Below, piece after piece: positions 23,389 through 34,781 of a DNA stretch of 64,000 nt. Position numbers and translations under genes: made by a program. The DNA is from Coriolopsis trogii (lineage: Eukaryota; Basidiomycota; Agaricomycetes; Polyporales; Polyporaceae), in NCBI GenBank assembly GCA_020543525.1, contig JAHYIO010000001.1, positions 4,216,001-4,280,000 of the forward strand. The letters run 5' to 3'. Within the stretch, counting starts at the first letter, position 1, and every line of letters begins with the position of its first letter. The notes below the pieces were generated by a model, which saw only the letters and a program-made list of their open reading frames with translations, did not search any database and had not been told where the DNA came from.

Positions 23389-25152
23389 TCATGCGCTATC
23401 TGCGCTCGTCAACCACTCCTCCCACTCCTTCAACACGCCTGCCAGGTCCTCCCCTACCATGGTGCCATCTTCGGCAGAGTCTACTCTAGCTCCATAGACA
23501 CCTTCCACTAACGCCCTCCTCATGAAGGGCACGAAGACCTTCACGTAGACGGTGCCTGTAGCACGCACCGCATCCTCGTCCCGCTTCGCCTCCTCCGCGT
23601 TCGAGTGCCCGTTCGCCCGCTCATCCGCCGCGGAGCGCGCGCACACCAAGAGCATGACAGCCCCGTGCGCGAGCGAGCGTTCGAGGGCGACGAGGAGCTC
23701 CGAGAGGAGACTCGTTGGGGCGAGCAGACGGAGGCCGTTGAGCGCCGTGAGGATCGCGTTCGTGTAGAGCGCCAGGGGCGGATACGACACGAGCAGCGAG
23801 GGGGGCGTGTTCGCGGGAGCCGACGCGAGTGCGGACAGCTGCGAGTCGGTGGGTACGGGTGGAGATACTGCGGCTCCTCCTCCTGCTGTTGCTCCGGACG
23901 GTAGGGCGAGGAGGGATTCTGAGAGCCGCTTGCGAGAGGACCCTCGGCTGCGCGGCTTGGAGGTGTCTTCGGTGTCGATGGCGCGGCACCAGGCGTCGGT
24001 GGCCTCTTCGAACTCGCGCGTGACGCCTTTCCGGACGGCGGCGACGAAGAGAGGGGCGAGTGCGCCGCGGAAATCTAGCCCGACGCGCGCGAACGAGGTC
24101 GCGCAGTAGGTGAGTTGCGTGAGGAGCGATGTGAGGAGGGACGGGTCCGCGACGAGCGGCAGCGTATCCGCGAGGAGGTCGAGGAGTCGGCGGACATGCA
24201 GCGTGGTGAAGGTGGTGAGCAGGACGTGCAGCTCGGGCGGGGCGGGGTCGGAGCCTGGCGCGCGGTCGAGGAAGATGGTGGTGTATTGGGAGACGACGTC
24301 GTGTACGCCTTCGCGCCATGCGTCCACGTACCGTTTGGCGTACCGCGCGTAGCTCTCCCGCTCGCGCTCGACGCTACCTTCTGCGTCTAGCCCCTTCTTC
24401 TCGACGTCTACGGCGCGGAGCGTCCCGTCGAGGTAGGTGCTTCGCCCGGAGAGGAAGGCGAGGGCGAGCTCCTGCTCCGAGAAGACGTCCATTTTGCGCA
24501 GGAAACTGACGGCGCGGTAGAGGGCGGGCAGTTTCGCTTGTTCGTGGAGGACGCGGAGGAGTTGGGCGAGCATGGAGTGGACGCGCGCGTCGCAGTCGGC
24601 CTTGACGGACTGCACGAGTGGGTTGGAGGGAAAGCGCGCCGCGAGTGTTGACGCGTGTTGCGCGAGGAGGAGCGCATCCGCGTAGTTGTGATTCCGGACT
24701 GAGGTCTCCAGAAGCATAGGGAGGGACAGCACATCATGGAGCTTGTCGTGGTGTTCGAGCACGAGTGCGGCTTTGCGGCGGGAGGATAGGAGGGAGCGGG
24801 AGTCGTTTGCGAACGTGCGCGCACTTGACTCTAGCGTTGGCAGAGCAGATAGCAGGGAGGTCAGAGACGACGAGAGAGCATCTAGCGACGAGGAGAGTGT
24901 TGAGGTTGTGGAGTGCAGCGACAGGAACGTCGGGTACGACGTGTAGCATAGCGTTGTGAGCGCATTCGTAAGCTGCGCAGACGACGAAGCAAGTTCTGTG
25001 GGCTCCGCCTCAAGCTCCTGGAGAGACAGGGAGGTGAGGTGGGCGATGTAGGGAGCAGCTTCGGGTGAGGACAATGATGCGGAGAACGTCTCTTGCGACG
25101 ACGAGGCCAAGATGTCTGGCAGCGTCTGCAGCTCTACCTCTGTTTCAGACAT
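23389..25152 (-). CDS. COG8: Conserved oligomeric Golgi complex subunit 8 (Dor1 family)
   Basis: COG8 is part of the eight-subunit tether that captures vesicles for retrograde transport within the Golgi. The gene is a single exon of 587 codons, unusual here, where most genes have several introns. The start was taken at the ATG at 25150-25152 (MSETEVELQTLPDILASSSQ), because the upstream extension of the frame has no protein-like content. The Dor1 pattern is clear: YIAHLTSLSLQELEAEPTEL, NALTTLCYTSYPTFLSLHST, a coiled-coil around RSLLSSRRKAALVLEHHDKL, DVLSLPMLLETSVRNHNYAD, ALLLAQHASTLAARFPSNPL and FLRKMDVFSEQELALAFLSG. The second half is less conserved, as usual for this subunit. It stands head to head with the next gene, with about 280 bases between the starts. 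Confidence 0.9.
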   Translation of the reverse strand: MSETEVELQTLPDILASSSQETFSASLSSPEAAPYIAHLTSLSLQELEAEPTELASSSAQLTNALTTLCYTSYPTFLSLHSTTSTLSSSLDALSSSLTSLLSALPTLESSARTFANDSRSLLSSRRKAALVLEHHDKLHDVLSLPMLLETSVRNHNYADALLLAQHASTLAARFPSNPLVQSVKADCDARVHSMLAQLLRVLHEQAKLPALYRAVSFLRKMDVFSEQELALAFLSGRSTYLDGTLRAVDVEKKGLDAEGSVERERESYARYAKRYVDAWREGVHDVVSQYTTIFLDRAPGSDPAPPELHVLLTTFTTLHVRRLLDLLADTLPLVADPSLLTSLLTQLTYCATSFARVGLDFRGALAPLFVAAVRKGVTREFEEATDAWCRAIDTEDTSKPRSRGSSRKRLSESLLALPSGATAGGGAAVSPPVPTDSQLSALASAPANTPPSLLVSYPPLALYTNAILTALNGLRLLAPTSLLSELLVALERSLAHGAVMLLVCARSAADERANGHSNAEEAKRDEDAVRATGTVYVKVFVPFMRRALVEGVYGARVDSAEDGTMVGEDLAGVLKEWEEWLTSADSA

Positions 25153-25435
25153 GGTGACTCGACACACAGCTCTTTGGTCTGAACAAGCAAGGTGCACGGC
25201 GGACGATGAGGGCAAGACGAGGGTGACGGTTCGAACGGAGCAGATGGCGGCACCGGACACACAACAAGCGAGCGCTTCCATCCTCATCACGAACGTCGAG
25301 GACGCCGTCGAGGTCACCGCCGCTACCCACCCTGATGACCCTGAATTCACTGCTTCGATTTCCCTTTGCTATGTTGAGCGTGGCAGGAAGACGTCTGTGC
25401 CATGCTGGCTCGCCCAACCAAGACCTTTGAACACC

Positions 25436-27053
25436 ATGCCGAAGTCCATCCCGAATGACCCACCGGACATCATCATCAGCTCAGACGAGGAGGAAGACAG
25501 TAAAGACGAGGATAGATACTGGCAATATCCAATGGGCGTGACAACGTCTGTAAATCCCGTTGCCTCGCTTGCTGGAGACGAGGAGCGGTCGCCCTCCTCT
25601 GTAGGTGCTGGTGAGTCTTCGTGGCGAGTCTCGGACGGCCTTTGCAGTTACTTGACCATTGATCTTCTTCCAGTCGCCACAACGCCCCACATTGTGGCAT
25701 ACACCTCCTCTCCACATGATAGGCCTCTCGCAAAGATAGTAAGTCGACCGACGCCCGGACGATCCTCTTACCCCACACATTGTGCAAAACCCTCATCGAG
25801 CTCGAACTCCTCGAGACAAGCTTCGGTACACTGTATGACCCACCAAGAGCCGTCCTGTTCTGTAAAGCGCGAAGACTCTGGAGATGAAAGATCCGTGACA
25901 CTCTCAGACGGGGATGAGCAAGATAGGGCGGCATATGTAACTCCGAAAGAGGAGGAGGACGATAGCATGCAACTAGAACCGAAGGACGAGGATGAGGACA
26001 GTATGTCTGTAGAGCCGACAGACGAAGAGGTAATGCCTATTTCTCGCCTATACGCTGATGCCACTGACAGGATGTATGTTGGACGGCACCTCTGCCATGG
26101 AATTCAGGAAAGTGACGAAACAATGCGAGCTGAAGATGGTCAAGGAGGGGCCCTCTCGCTGCCTGACGCAACGGAACCGAAGCCGAGCTCCCAGTCACCC
26201 AGACATTCGGCTAGACTATTGTTGTCAAACAGCTGCATGTATGCGACGCATATAGCGGAACAGGTAAGTACGCACATTCGACAACAGATGATTCGCCACT
26301 GCAGACACACTGACAGTGACAGACAAGCCTACAGTCACACACCAATCCGCACCTTCCCACAGGACCATCGCGAAAGTTCATCTCACCTGGATCACATCGT
26401 CTCCCGCGGACTACTCAGTTGTTTTCGATCGTCTCACGCCGTCCACTTCCTCGAGCACAGGGAACTCGTTCGACATACACACGACATCGAGCGAAGCCGA
26501 AGTGGGTCAGGTCCTGGAACATGGGCAAGGTAGTGATTCACAATCTTCTCATCACCCTACACACGCCTCTGTCAGATCATCTGTGGGAGAAGGACGTTTC
26601 AACACTCCTACCTCTGACACTTTACGCCCTATAGTGCGTTTCTCCTCGAGGCGCGCTGATGACTCGAGCGCACTCTCTGGCGCCTGGGCGGACCCCACGT
26701 CAAACCAGGATGCATCGACCAGTGCTAACAACGAGCTGCCGACCACGACTGTGAATGCGCCACAAGCTGCCGAAACGGTCTTCGCTCTTCCTGGCCGTCT
26801 TCCTGGACGCCCAGAACAGACCGATGTCAATGATCCCGTCGTTCGGTTCCTACAAGAGGTAGGGCTTTCCCCCAGCCTTGCAGATGCCATGCGTCAAGTC
26901 GGGATCAGCGATGACCAGCGCATGCGCGCGCTCGGAGCACTCCCGCGAGCAGCTCTCGCCAGGGTCGAGAAGGATCTCCGCGCCGCGGGGTTCGATACGG
27001 TAGCACGGGTGCTCATCCGGGAAGGCTTGAAGCGGAGAGCACAGGCGAGGTAG
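25436..27053 (+). CDS. Nuclear-type protein with SUMO-interaction-like motif and C-terminal helical domain (tandem copy A)
   Basis: The start is taken at the ATG at 25436. The protein begins MPKSIPNDPP and goes straight into DIIISSDEEEDSKDEDRYWQ, a hydrophobic core followed by Ser and acidic residues, the form of a SUMO-interaction motif. A long disordered, Ser- and acid-rich middle follows (SVTLSDGDEQDRAAYVTPKE, KDEDEDSMSVEPTDEE). The last exon carries a compact helical domain of about 70 residues starting DPVVRFLQEVGLSPSLADAM and ending IREGLKRRAQAR, stop at 27051-27053. Several introns are likely (donors near 25611, 25739, 26001, 26264 and 26530), but the middle frame path is not settled: two alternative readings are open between 26000 and 26580. 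I recognise no family. Copy B downstream shares the start motif type and the C-terminal domain. Confidence 0.68.
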
Positions 27054-27346
27054 TGAGTGCTCGGTGTTGTCGCTGAACATGGGGTGTGTGCCGCCGCGTG
27101 AACGAACGAGAAGACGAGTTTGACAAGTTTGCAAGCCCGAAGGACGCCACGCCTTGCAACGTCGCGTTCTGTTGTATTCTGACACATGTCATGACACGTG
27201 CAAGACGGCGTTCTCCTATCGTGTACTTGCTGCGTACTGCTTCTGTCGTAGTTTCCTCGAGCTTCGTCGTCTTGAGGGTCGTCGAGTATATCAGCCCTTC
27301 GTGTTCATTCGACTCTGTCCAGCTCCTCGAATATTCAGACCTCTCG

Positions 27347-28649
27347 ATGATGGGCCATGCCGAGTCTCAGATTGACGACGTCGGAGACCCTCCCATGTAT
27401 CCGGTGAGTCTTCGAACTCGAATATTACACATGTCGTCTTTCAAAGTCCTGAGGTGTCACGTATCTGCAGAGCCCATCGTTCCCACGGAGCCCAACATAT
27501 GTTTTTGTATCTGACCTAGAAGAGGATGAAGCAGAACCAGATCCCACACTGCTAGACACCAGTGGGTCCTTCCGTTGCAATCTCGGCCAGCATGTCGGCC
27601 CTCGCCGTCCTTCCGCGCGCCAGCATGGAATCCAAGCTCCCAGTGAGGCTCCCGGACGCTTCTCCAGATGTTGCATAGCAGCGTTTGACCACCTCTGTAC
27701 AGACATACGAACATCCCTCTCCCCTGACCTGATCTTACGCCGCCGTCGAAAGAAGCGTCGTCTGGGAGGTCATCCGGCCGTGGACCCAAGGGATATAATC
27801 GAGATCTCTTCCGACTCTGAAGTCGAGAAGCTCCATGTTCCTCCGTCATCGCGACCTGTGGAGTCTCGCCAATCGTCGACCTCGTCGTCTGCGACCCTCG
27901 TGCCAGCGGTCACAGTTGCTGAGCGTGCTCTGGGGCAGGACCAGGAATTAGACTCGCGTAATGGACCAGGACGCCATGCGATGGATGTCGCATCGGTGCA
28001 TGCTCGAGTACGGAGCTATGAGGTATGTCAGGATCGTTGCCCCTTTGTCAGTCCTCGATACTCACTACTTCCAGCGCCATCCTCCATGGCTTCGCGTCGT
28101 TCTTGGAAACATCGACGACGAGTTCGTAACTACTCGAACACGGGTCTTCCGGGCTTCCGGAGATACATGGTTCATCGAGTGCATGCTCTGTGGTGGGCAA
28201 CGGGTAAGTCATACAGCAAGGTATCGGTCCTGTGATACTGAGGACTGCAGTTCTCTGCGAGAGACAGAGGCCCGAACCACTTCGCGGACCACCTCAATCT
28301 CGTTCACGCAGACCTCCGCCGGCACCCGCGCCTACCTGCTTTACAGACGACGAAGAGTGTGCATTCTCCTGCGGCGCTATCGAAAACCAATCCCACGACG
28401 CCGTCTTGCCCCTCGAGCTCTGGGACTAAGGACCCTCTGGTCGGCTTTCTCGCCGGGCAGGGTCTGTCGTCCGAGATGGCGCCTGCGTTGCGGGCGGTGG
28501 GGATTACGAGCCTAGTACGCATGCGCTCGCTGGGGGTGTTGCCTGACCATGCGCTGGACAAGCTAGAGAGAGGGCTGACGGACGAGGGCGTCGACCTTGC
28601 GGCTCGTCTGCTCATACGCGAAGGACTGCGTAAGTGCGCGCAGACATGA
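27347..28649 (+). CDS. Nuclear-type protein with two SUMO-interaction-like motifs, NLS, zinc-finger-like motif and C-terminal helical domain (tandem copy B)
   Basis: Exons 27347-27403, 27471-28022, 28075-28203 and 28251-28649 join in frame to 378 residues. In order: a first hydrophobic-acidic motif (YVFVSDLEEDEAEPD); a strong basic nuclear localisation signal (RRRRKKRRL); a second motif (DIIEISSDSEVE); a segment RHPPWLRVVLGNIDDEF; a possible zinc-binding unit, ECMLCGGQRF then NHFADHLNLVH, with spacing C-x2-C-x13-H-x3-H; and a C-terminal domain from DPLVGFLAGQGLSSEMAPAL to IREGLRKCAQT. By eye, that domain matches copy A at 37 of 71 positions. The introns are short (67, 52 and 47 nt). The features suggest a SUMO-linked nuclear, perhaps DNA-binding, protein; no known family was recognised. 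Copy A lacks an obvious zinc unit. Confidence 0.75.
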
Positions 28650-29684
28650 GAGCGTACGTCGACGTCAAGGCGATATGGATGGCCATGCATTCGCATAGGT
28701 GGGCGAACTAGTACGGTGTCGGTTGTCGAGCTTGGGGCTGCCGACGGTCGTCTGTCTAGAGGTGCGTGTCATCGTAGTGTCAGTCTCGCTGAGTTGCTGA
28801 GCATACGTGATGAATTGTGTTGTGCTATAGAGAGATCTTAGTCACCAGAAACACGGGAGTCATCAGGCATGTCGTGTGAGTGACTCGGGTGCCATAGACA
28901 CGAGCATGTTGTTATTCCCTCGGCAGCTCTTTTTTGAACGTCACAGGCACACGGGCGTACCAGAGCGTATCGTTGCGTACCGTCGGCGTGGATGGTACTC
29001 CCAATCATCGTTTCGAGGTTTGAATATGAACGCCGACACTCGTGAATGCCGTCATTGAGACCTTCGATCGGAAGTAAGCACGCAAGGATTGAAGAAGTTG
29101 AAGAACACGTTCATCTCCTCTTTCCACCAAAATAAGCGCAAGGCTGAGCGCCCAGCGTTCGATGCTCCTTCTTTGACTCACAGCCCGCTCTACAGACACC
29201 TCGCAGCCTTGGTGCAGGGAGACGATCCATTTCTGACTTTCTCGAGGATCAGGGCATGGTCACAAGCGGTGAGGCGTGGAAGCAAGATACGCGCGACCCC
29301 GGACCCCAGATTCCTGGCACATGACATCAGTGGAGAAGTCGCCTGTTACCCCGGCGGAGAAACTGATGGCGCGCCAACCTTTGTGGCCATGGGACCCCAC
29401 TAAGCAGCCGTTCATCCTGGAACTTACGACACACCACAGGCTCGCTCTCTCGTTGTCTAAGTGTATTATGTCCCCCGGTCCGCTCTGATCCATGTCGCGG
29501 TCCGTACTGACGCTTCGGGCTGCGCGAAGGTCTGCCAATCCTCACAGGGCATATACCTGTTTTTCCCTCGGCACCGTGAGGTATAAGATGCGATGCTTCG
29601 CAAGGTTGGGCCCCGTGAGTCCCTCCCTCCTTCCCTGTCGGTGAGACTTTCGCAGGAGCTCGTCGCCGCCTGCATCCCGCAACG
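28650..29684. other. Intergenic region upstream of the hexose transporter
   Basis: About 1 kb with only short, non-protein-like frames. The transporter promoter must lie in the right part. I see no clear TATA box or repeat. Confidence 0.45.
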
Positions 29685-31930
29685 ATGGCCATTCCGAGCA
29701 ACCGCAAGGCTGTCCTGCTCGCGATCTTCATCGCGTTCGGTGCGTCTCACATGGTTGTGGAAGCAGAGCATGGACCGACTGACCACTCGTGTAGGAGGTG
29801 AGCTGGAGATGTTCCCCGAGAAGGGGTTCCTTATTGTAAGTCACGCGGTTTTCTGGATATTCGACGTGCTTCTAACGCGTCGTAATCAGAACGAAATCAT
29901 ATGCGTGCAGGTTTCCTCTTCGGATATGACATCGGTGTCATTTCAGTAGGCTTTACCCACACCGCCTTCTGCACCGTGGTCTCTAATGTGGTTTCCAGGG
30001 ATGCTTGATCATGGACGACTTTGTGATGAGGTTCGGAGAGCAGAACGCGGACGGCTCGTTTTTCCTATCCCCTGCAAGACAATCCATTATCACATCACTG
30101 CTTTCTGCTGGGTGCGCAACTACTCCTCGCTTCTCGTTCAACCGAGGCATCGGTGTATGCCTGGATTTCTGACCGTTCCTTTGCAGCACCTTCGTTGGCG
30201 CTATTGGGCAGGCCTTTACTTCTGATCGCTTCGGCCGTCGAGGCTCTATCCTCATTTGGTCCGGTATCTTCACCATTGGGACGGTCATTCAGACCGCCAC
30301 CATCCACTCGATTGTGCAAATCACCATCGGTCGCTTCATTGCTGGTCTTGGTGTCGGAGCTCTCTCAGGTACGGTGTCCTTTCTGCTGACCTATTGCTAT
30401 TGCTAAGCCCTATGTAGCCATCGTGCCTCTGTACAACGGTGAGACGGCGCCAAAGGCTATGCGTGGTATGCTCCTTGTTCTGTATCAGCTGCAAATAATC
30501 ATTGGGCAAGTATCCGCACTTCCGTGATTCTGGGTGCCATCGCTCATGACATCAATGCAGCATCTTCCTCAGTTACATCATTGACCTCGGCACTCACTTC
30601 ATTGATGGACCCGCCTCCTGGAGGATACCTATTGGCTTGCAGATGCTATGGGGCTTCATCTTGCTCTCCGGGATTTTCTTCCTTCCCGAATCGCCGTGAG
30701 TCCATAACACCACTACCTATGGCTCAATTGCTCACCAGAGAGTCTTCAGTCGTCACCTCCTCGGGACTGGCAGGGAGGCTGAAGCGCGCCGCGTGGTCTC
30801 GGAACTCAATAGTCTACCTCAGGACGACCCCGTCGTGGTCGACATCATCGAGGAGCTCGAGTATGGCATTCGTGCGGAGAATGAGGGCGGCAAGGCGACC
30901 TGGGCCGAGTGCTTCTCCAAGCGCAACATGCTCTACAAGCGGACGCTAAACGGAATGATGCTCCAGTTCATCCAACAGCTCAACGGCCAGAACTTCTACT
31001 GTGAGTGGCGTATTTGGCCTCGTGTTGGAGCAGACTTTAGCTGAGCTGAGGGCGGCTCGCAGACTACTACGGCGACACCTTCTTCAAGAGTGCAGGAACG
31101 TCGTGAGTGTGTTCACAGCAAAATATTCCTTCCGTCTCTCACTTGAATTTCCCCTGCTCTCTAGGCTGGATCCATATGCCATCCAATCTATCCTCGGAGG
31201 CGTCTCGGTCGTCGGTACCGTCCCCGCCCTCTACCTCATCGAAACATGGGGCCGGCGCAACGTACGTCCTCACATGTGCTTCCTCACAGTCCCTAGACTG
31301 ACTCTGCCTCATAGTCTCTACTCACCGGATCGGTCATGGAAGCGATATGCGCGATCATCGCCGGGCTCGTCGGGCACTACACGCTCGCGCCCGTGGACAC
31401 GCCCATTGACCAGCTTACGCCCCAGAACCGGCGCGGGGGCGACACGCTCATCGCCTTTGCCGTCTTGCACGTCTTCTCGTTCTCGATCTTCTGGGGTCCG
31501 ACCCCGTGGGTGTACCTTGGCGAGAGCTTCCCGCTCCGCGTGCGGCCGAAAGCGATCGCTCTTGGAAGCGCTACCAGTACGTCTCCGTGTTTCCTCTCCC
31601 TTCGCCGACGTTGACATGTCACGCGATTGCGTAGACTGGTTGTGGAACTTCTTGCTCAGCTTCTTTGCGCCGCGGATCGCGAATGACATTGGGCCGCTCA
31701 TCCTCCTCATCTTCTTCGGGATGCTCGTGTTCGGGTTCGTGTACGTCTACCTCTTCATCCCCGAGACCAAGGGCCTCTCGCTCGAGGAGGTCGACGAGCT
31801 CTACCGCTCCGGCGTGAAACCGTGGCACTCGTCCGGCTGGCGTCCGAGCGAGAAGCACATCCATGACAAGACGAATGCGACGACGGAGGTGAGGGAGGTG
31901 CAGGAGAAGGAGGACGAGGATAGTGCGTGA
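29685..31930 (+). CDS. MFS hexose/sugar transporter
   Basis: A twelve-helix sugar porter of the plasma membrane. Exon 1 (29685-29739) codes MAIPSNRKAVLLAIFIAFG. The next conserved segment, GFLFGYDIGVIS, starts at 29911. A 3-nt exon (29795-29797) between them would restore the expected Gly-Gly-x-Leu-Phe-Gly-Tyr motif. Later hallmarks are GCLIMDDFVMRFGEQ, FTSDRFGRRGSILIW, ITIGRFIAGLGVGALS, VPLYNGETAPKAMRGMLLVL, the PESPR motif split by an intron (LPESP then RHLLGTGREAEARRV), QFIQQLNGQNFYYYY with the sugar-binding QQLNG, VYLGESFPLRVRPKAIALG and the exit motif PETKGLSLEEVDELY. The acidic tail ends EKEDEDSA. At least ten introns interrupt the gene. Glucose or fructose uptake is likely; the exact substrate is not visible. 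Confidence 0.92.
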
Positions 31931-32452
31931 TTGTTGCTAGTTGACCGATTTTGGGGGTGTGGCTTGGATCTAGGAGACATTGTCGTCCTCCTTGATGATC
32001 ATGATGGGACGTGAATGTGTGCTATACGCCTTACGCCTTACGCCTTGTATGTTGTATCACTAGTACTGTTGCACAAGGACCAAAACATACCACCTTGCGA
32101 CAGTGCTTGACCTAAGTAGAGCTACTGAGGCTGCGCCATGTTTGAAGTCGATGAACACTGGATGCGTGAACAAACAGCTCTTCTGGCCTTCACCTTGCAG
32201 TGGCGTTGTGCGCCGCGCGCGAGAGAGCGGGCGAATGCGCGGCCCTAGCTCCTTAGTGCGATCCTAGTGGGTCCTGAAGTATGTGCTTCTGTGGCGAGAG
32301 CCCGTAAGCACGTTCGCCGCTGATCAGGGAGCAGTGTTGAAAAAGGAACGTGTGTATGCCATATCAATGACTAGTACACCACACCGCGATAAATTACCAC
32401 AGACACCCTGCGCATACCGACCCCGCGAACCGCACCGCACCCGGTACGGGTC
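31931..32452. other. Convergent intergenic region between transporter and P450
   Basis: About 520 bases between two facing stop codons. It holds no gene. A small tandem repeat lies inside it at 32025-32045. Confidence 0.45.
32025..32045. repeat. Short tandem repeat, three copies of a 7-mer
   Basis: The unit TACGCCT is present three times head to tail, without mismatch, in the shared 3' region of two convergent genes. No function is implied. Confidence 0.8.
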
Positions 32453-34781
32453 TCACTGCACCAGAGAGACCTTGAGAGGCATCTGCGGGCCCGCTGCCAT
32501 GTCGTCCTTGACAAGCGGGGCGACGAGACCGGCAGCGAAGCGCATGATCTCGGGCTTGTCCTCCGGGATGTTGAACTCAAAGTGCTCGATCAGCTCGACG
32601 AGGATCGCCTGCATCTCGATGATTCTAGCATGGGCGGATGAGTATCGAGAGCTTACATCGCACCCGTCCTCCTAAGATGGGGTAGGGAAATGCGAGAGTT
32701 TGACTTACGAGAAGCGCCAACCGATGCAGGCCTGTAGCCCGGCGCTGAAGGTCATGAGGTTTGAGGTGACGCCGACGTAGGTCTCGCCCATCTTCTGTTG
32801 CTCGATGAACCGGTGCGGATTGAATACGTTTGCGTCCGGTCCCCAGATATCCGGCAATCTGCACGCACGAACCCCTCGCATCAGAACCAGCGTCTTGAAG
32901 AACGAAAGAGGTGATATAAGCACGAAGCGAAGCTAACCTGTTGTAACCCCAGATAGAAATGAACATGTTCGTGTTCTTGGGGATGGGGAGCTCGGTCACG
33001 ACCTCGCCCGTGGTCAACGTGATCGGGTGTGCGAGCGGGAGCACGTCGTCCCTGCCTGACTGACGGACGAGCTGGTAGACGATCGGATGCAGCCGGAGCA
33101 CTTCCTTCATCGCCGCGAGGCAGTACGTCATGGAGTCGAGGTCGCTGACGGAGAAATCCTGGTCGCCGCGCTCTTGGACGCGCGCGCGGATCGCCTTGAC
33201 TTCTTCACGCATCTTGGCCTGGTACTCGGGATGCTTCGCGAGCTCGTAGAGGAGCCATGTCATGGACGATGCGGTGGTTTCGTGGCCTGGCACAAGTTTC
33301 AGTATACAGGTACACGGAGGGAACGCGATCGAAAGTTGGCCACTCACCGGCGAGGAGGAAGGTGGCCATCTGTGAGATCATCTCCTCGTCACTCAGGCGT
33401 TGTTTGGGGTTCTCCGATGCATTCGCCTTGACTTCAGGTGTTTTTCAGTTGCTCGTCCGCATGCGCGGGTAGCATACAACATACCGAGGATGCTCATAAT
33501 GTCCTTCTTGTTTTCCGCCTTACCCGCAAGGACAGCCTCGGTCTTCTCGTCGATTAGAGTCTTCGCGAAGTTGTTGATGATACCGAGCGTACGGCGGAAG
33601 GTCTTGTGGTCCTTCCCTGGTAGGTATTGGACGTACTTGAGGATAGACATCGGGATGTAACGCCACATGTAACGGAAAAACACGGTCGCGTTGGAAGGAA
33701 ACGGTATAGCGTCCACGCTGTATTACGAGGTTACTGTGATGCAACAGACTGGGCCAGTAACCAGACTTACAACATATTCTTATACGCATGCATGACGGGG
33801 TTGAGAGAGTCGTCGAGAGCACCGCACTGTACATCAAAGCCGACTTTCCCGCCACCAATGAGTTCGCATACATGGTCTGGAAATGTAGGAGCAAGCCGTA
33901 CCTTCGCCGATGACATCCAGGGTGCATCGCGCAAGCCATGCTGTCACGTTGATTCTCTTCTCGGTCACACTCTCCTCTTGGAGCAGCTCTTTCCACTTTT
34001 GTCCGAGCTAGTGCGCAGTGGCCATCATTAGCTGTCTGTATACGCTGTGATTGTCCACCAAAGTCGGCCGACGTACTTTATGTGCAGATGCGCGGAAGAG
34101 GGGCAAGAAAGACTTGAGCTGACTGGCGGTGAAAGCGGGGTTCATGATTTTGCGGATGCGTGTGTGGTCTTGGTCTGAACGAAACCAGACATTGTCGGCG
34201 CAGCGAATATGACAAGAGGGTACAAACATACCTGCGGCGAAAAGAATACCGGGTCCAGCAATCTCGCGCGTGATCTGTCTTGCGACAGCGGGCTTAGGGA
34301 AGTGATAGCCTGACTTGTGGAAGATGTATTGCAGAGCCTGACGTCCTCCTTGTGAATGGGGTGTCTCGCGGGCGGGGAATCTACGTCACAACGCACCTTG
34401 GGATCCGCAATCTGGAGCATATCCTCCTTCAAGCGAGTTCAACCTGCGATTGTCTGTGTGGAATTAACATACGAGGACTCACGCCAAAGCATCCCTTCAA
34501 ACGCCATATCGTGCCGTATTCCGCCATCCATTTGCCATCCAGGTCGCCGACCTCCATCTGATAGTTCAACACCTGGCTGTGCCCTGTGTGGAAGCATCGT
34601 GAGCGCCATGCAACACGACCTGCCATAGCTTATACTAACCCAGGAGCCAGCCGGGCGAAGGCGGCCCTCGAACCTTCTTGAGGTGACGACTGGCGAGGTA
34701 ACGACGGACGGCATAGGCCAGGAGCGCGCCTCCTGCGAGGAGCAAGAACACGCGTGCGTCCATAATCTGCAAGAAAGCCAT
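32453..34781 (-). CDS. Microsomal cytochrome P450 monooxygenase
   Basis: The start at 34781 gives MAFLQIMDARVFLLLAGGAL, a single N-terminal membrane anchor, followed by the basic and proline-rich hinge RRYLASRHLKKVRGPPSPGW. Many short introns interrupt the gene. The I-helix oxygen-binding motif is LLAGHETTASSMTW, split by an intron after the first Gly codon base. The ExxR motif is EVLR in AAMKEVLRLHPIVYQ. The PERF-like region is NVFNPHRFIEQQ. The haem loop is FSAGLQACIGWRFS with the ligand Cys. The protein ends PQMPLKVSLVQ, stop at 32453-32455. The usual Arg of the haem loop (FxxGxRxCxG) is Gln here. The family and substrate are not identified; neighbours give no biosynthetic cluster. Confidence 0.92.

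Noticed and set aside
25112..26533. Long plus-strand open frame starting inside COG8
   Set aside because: Its first 108 codons overlap the COG8 start region on the other strand and its promoter and have no conserved content; the real start of copy A is taken at 25436.
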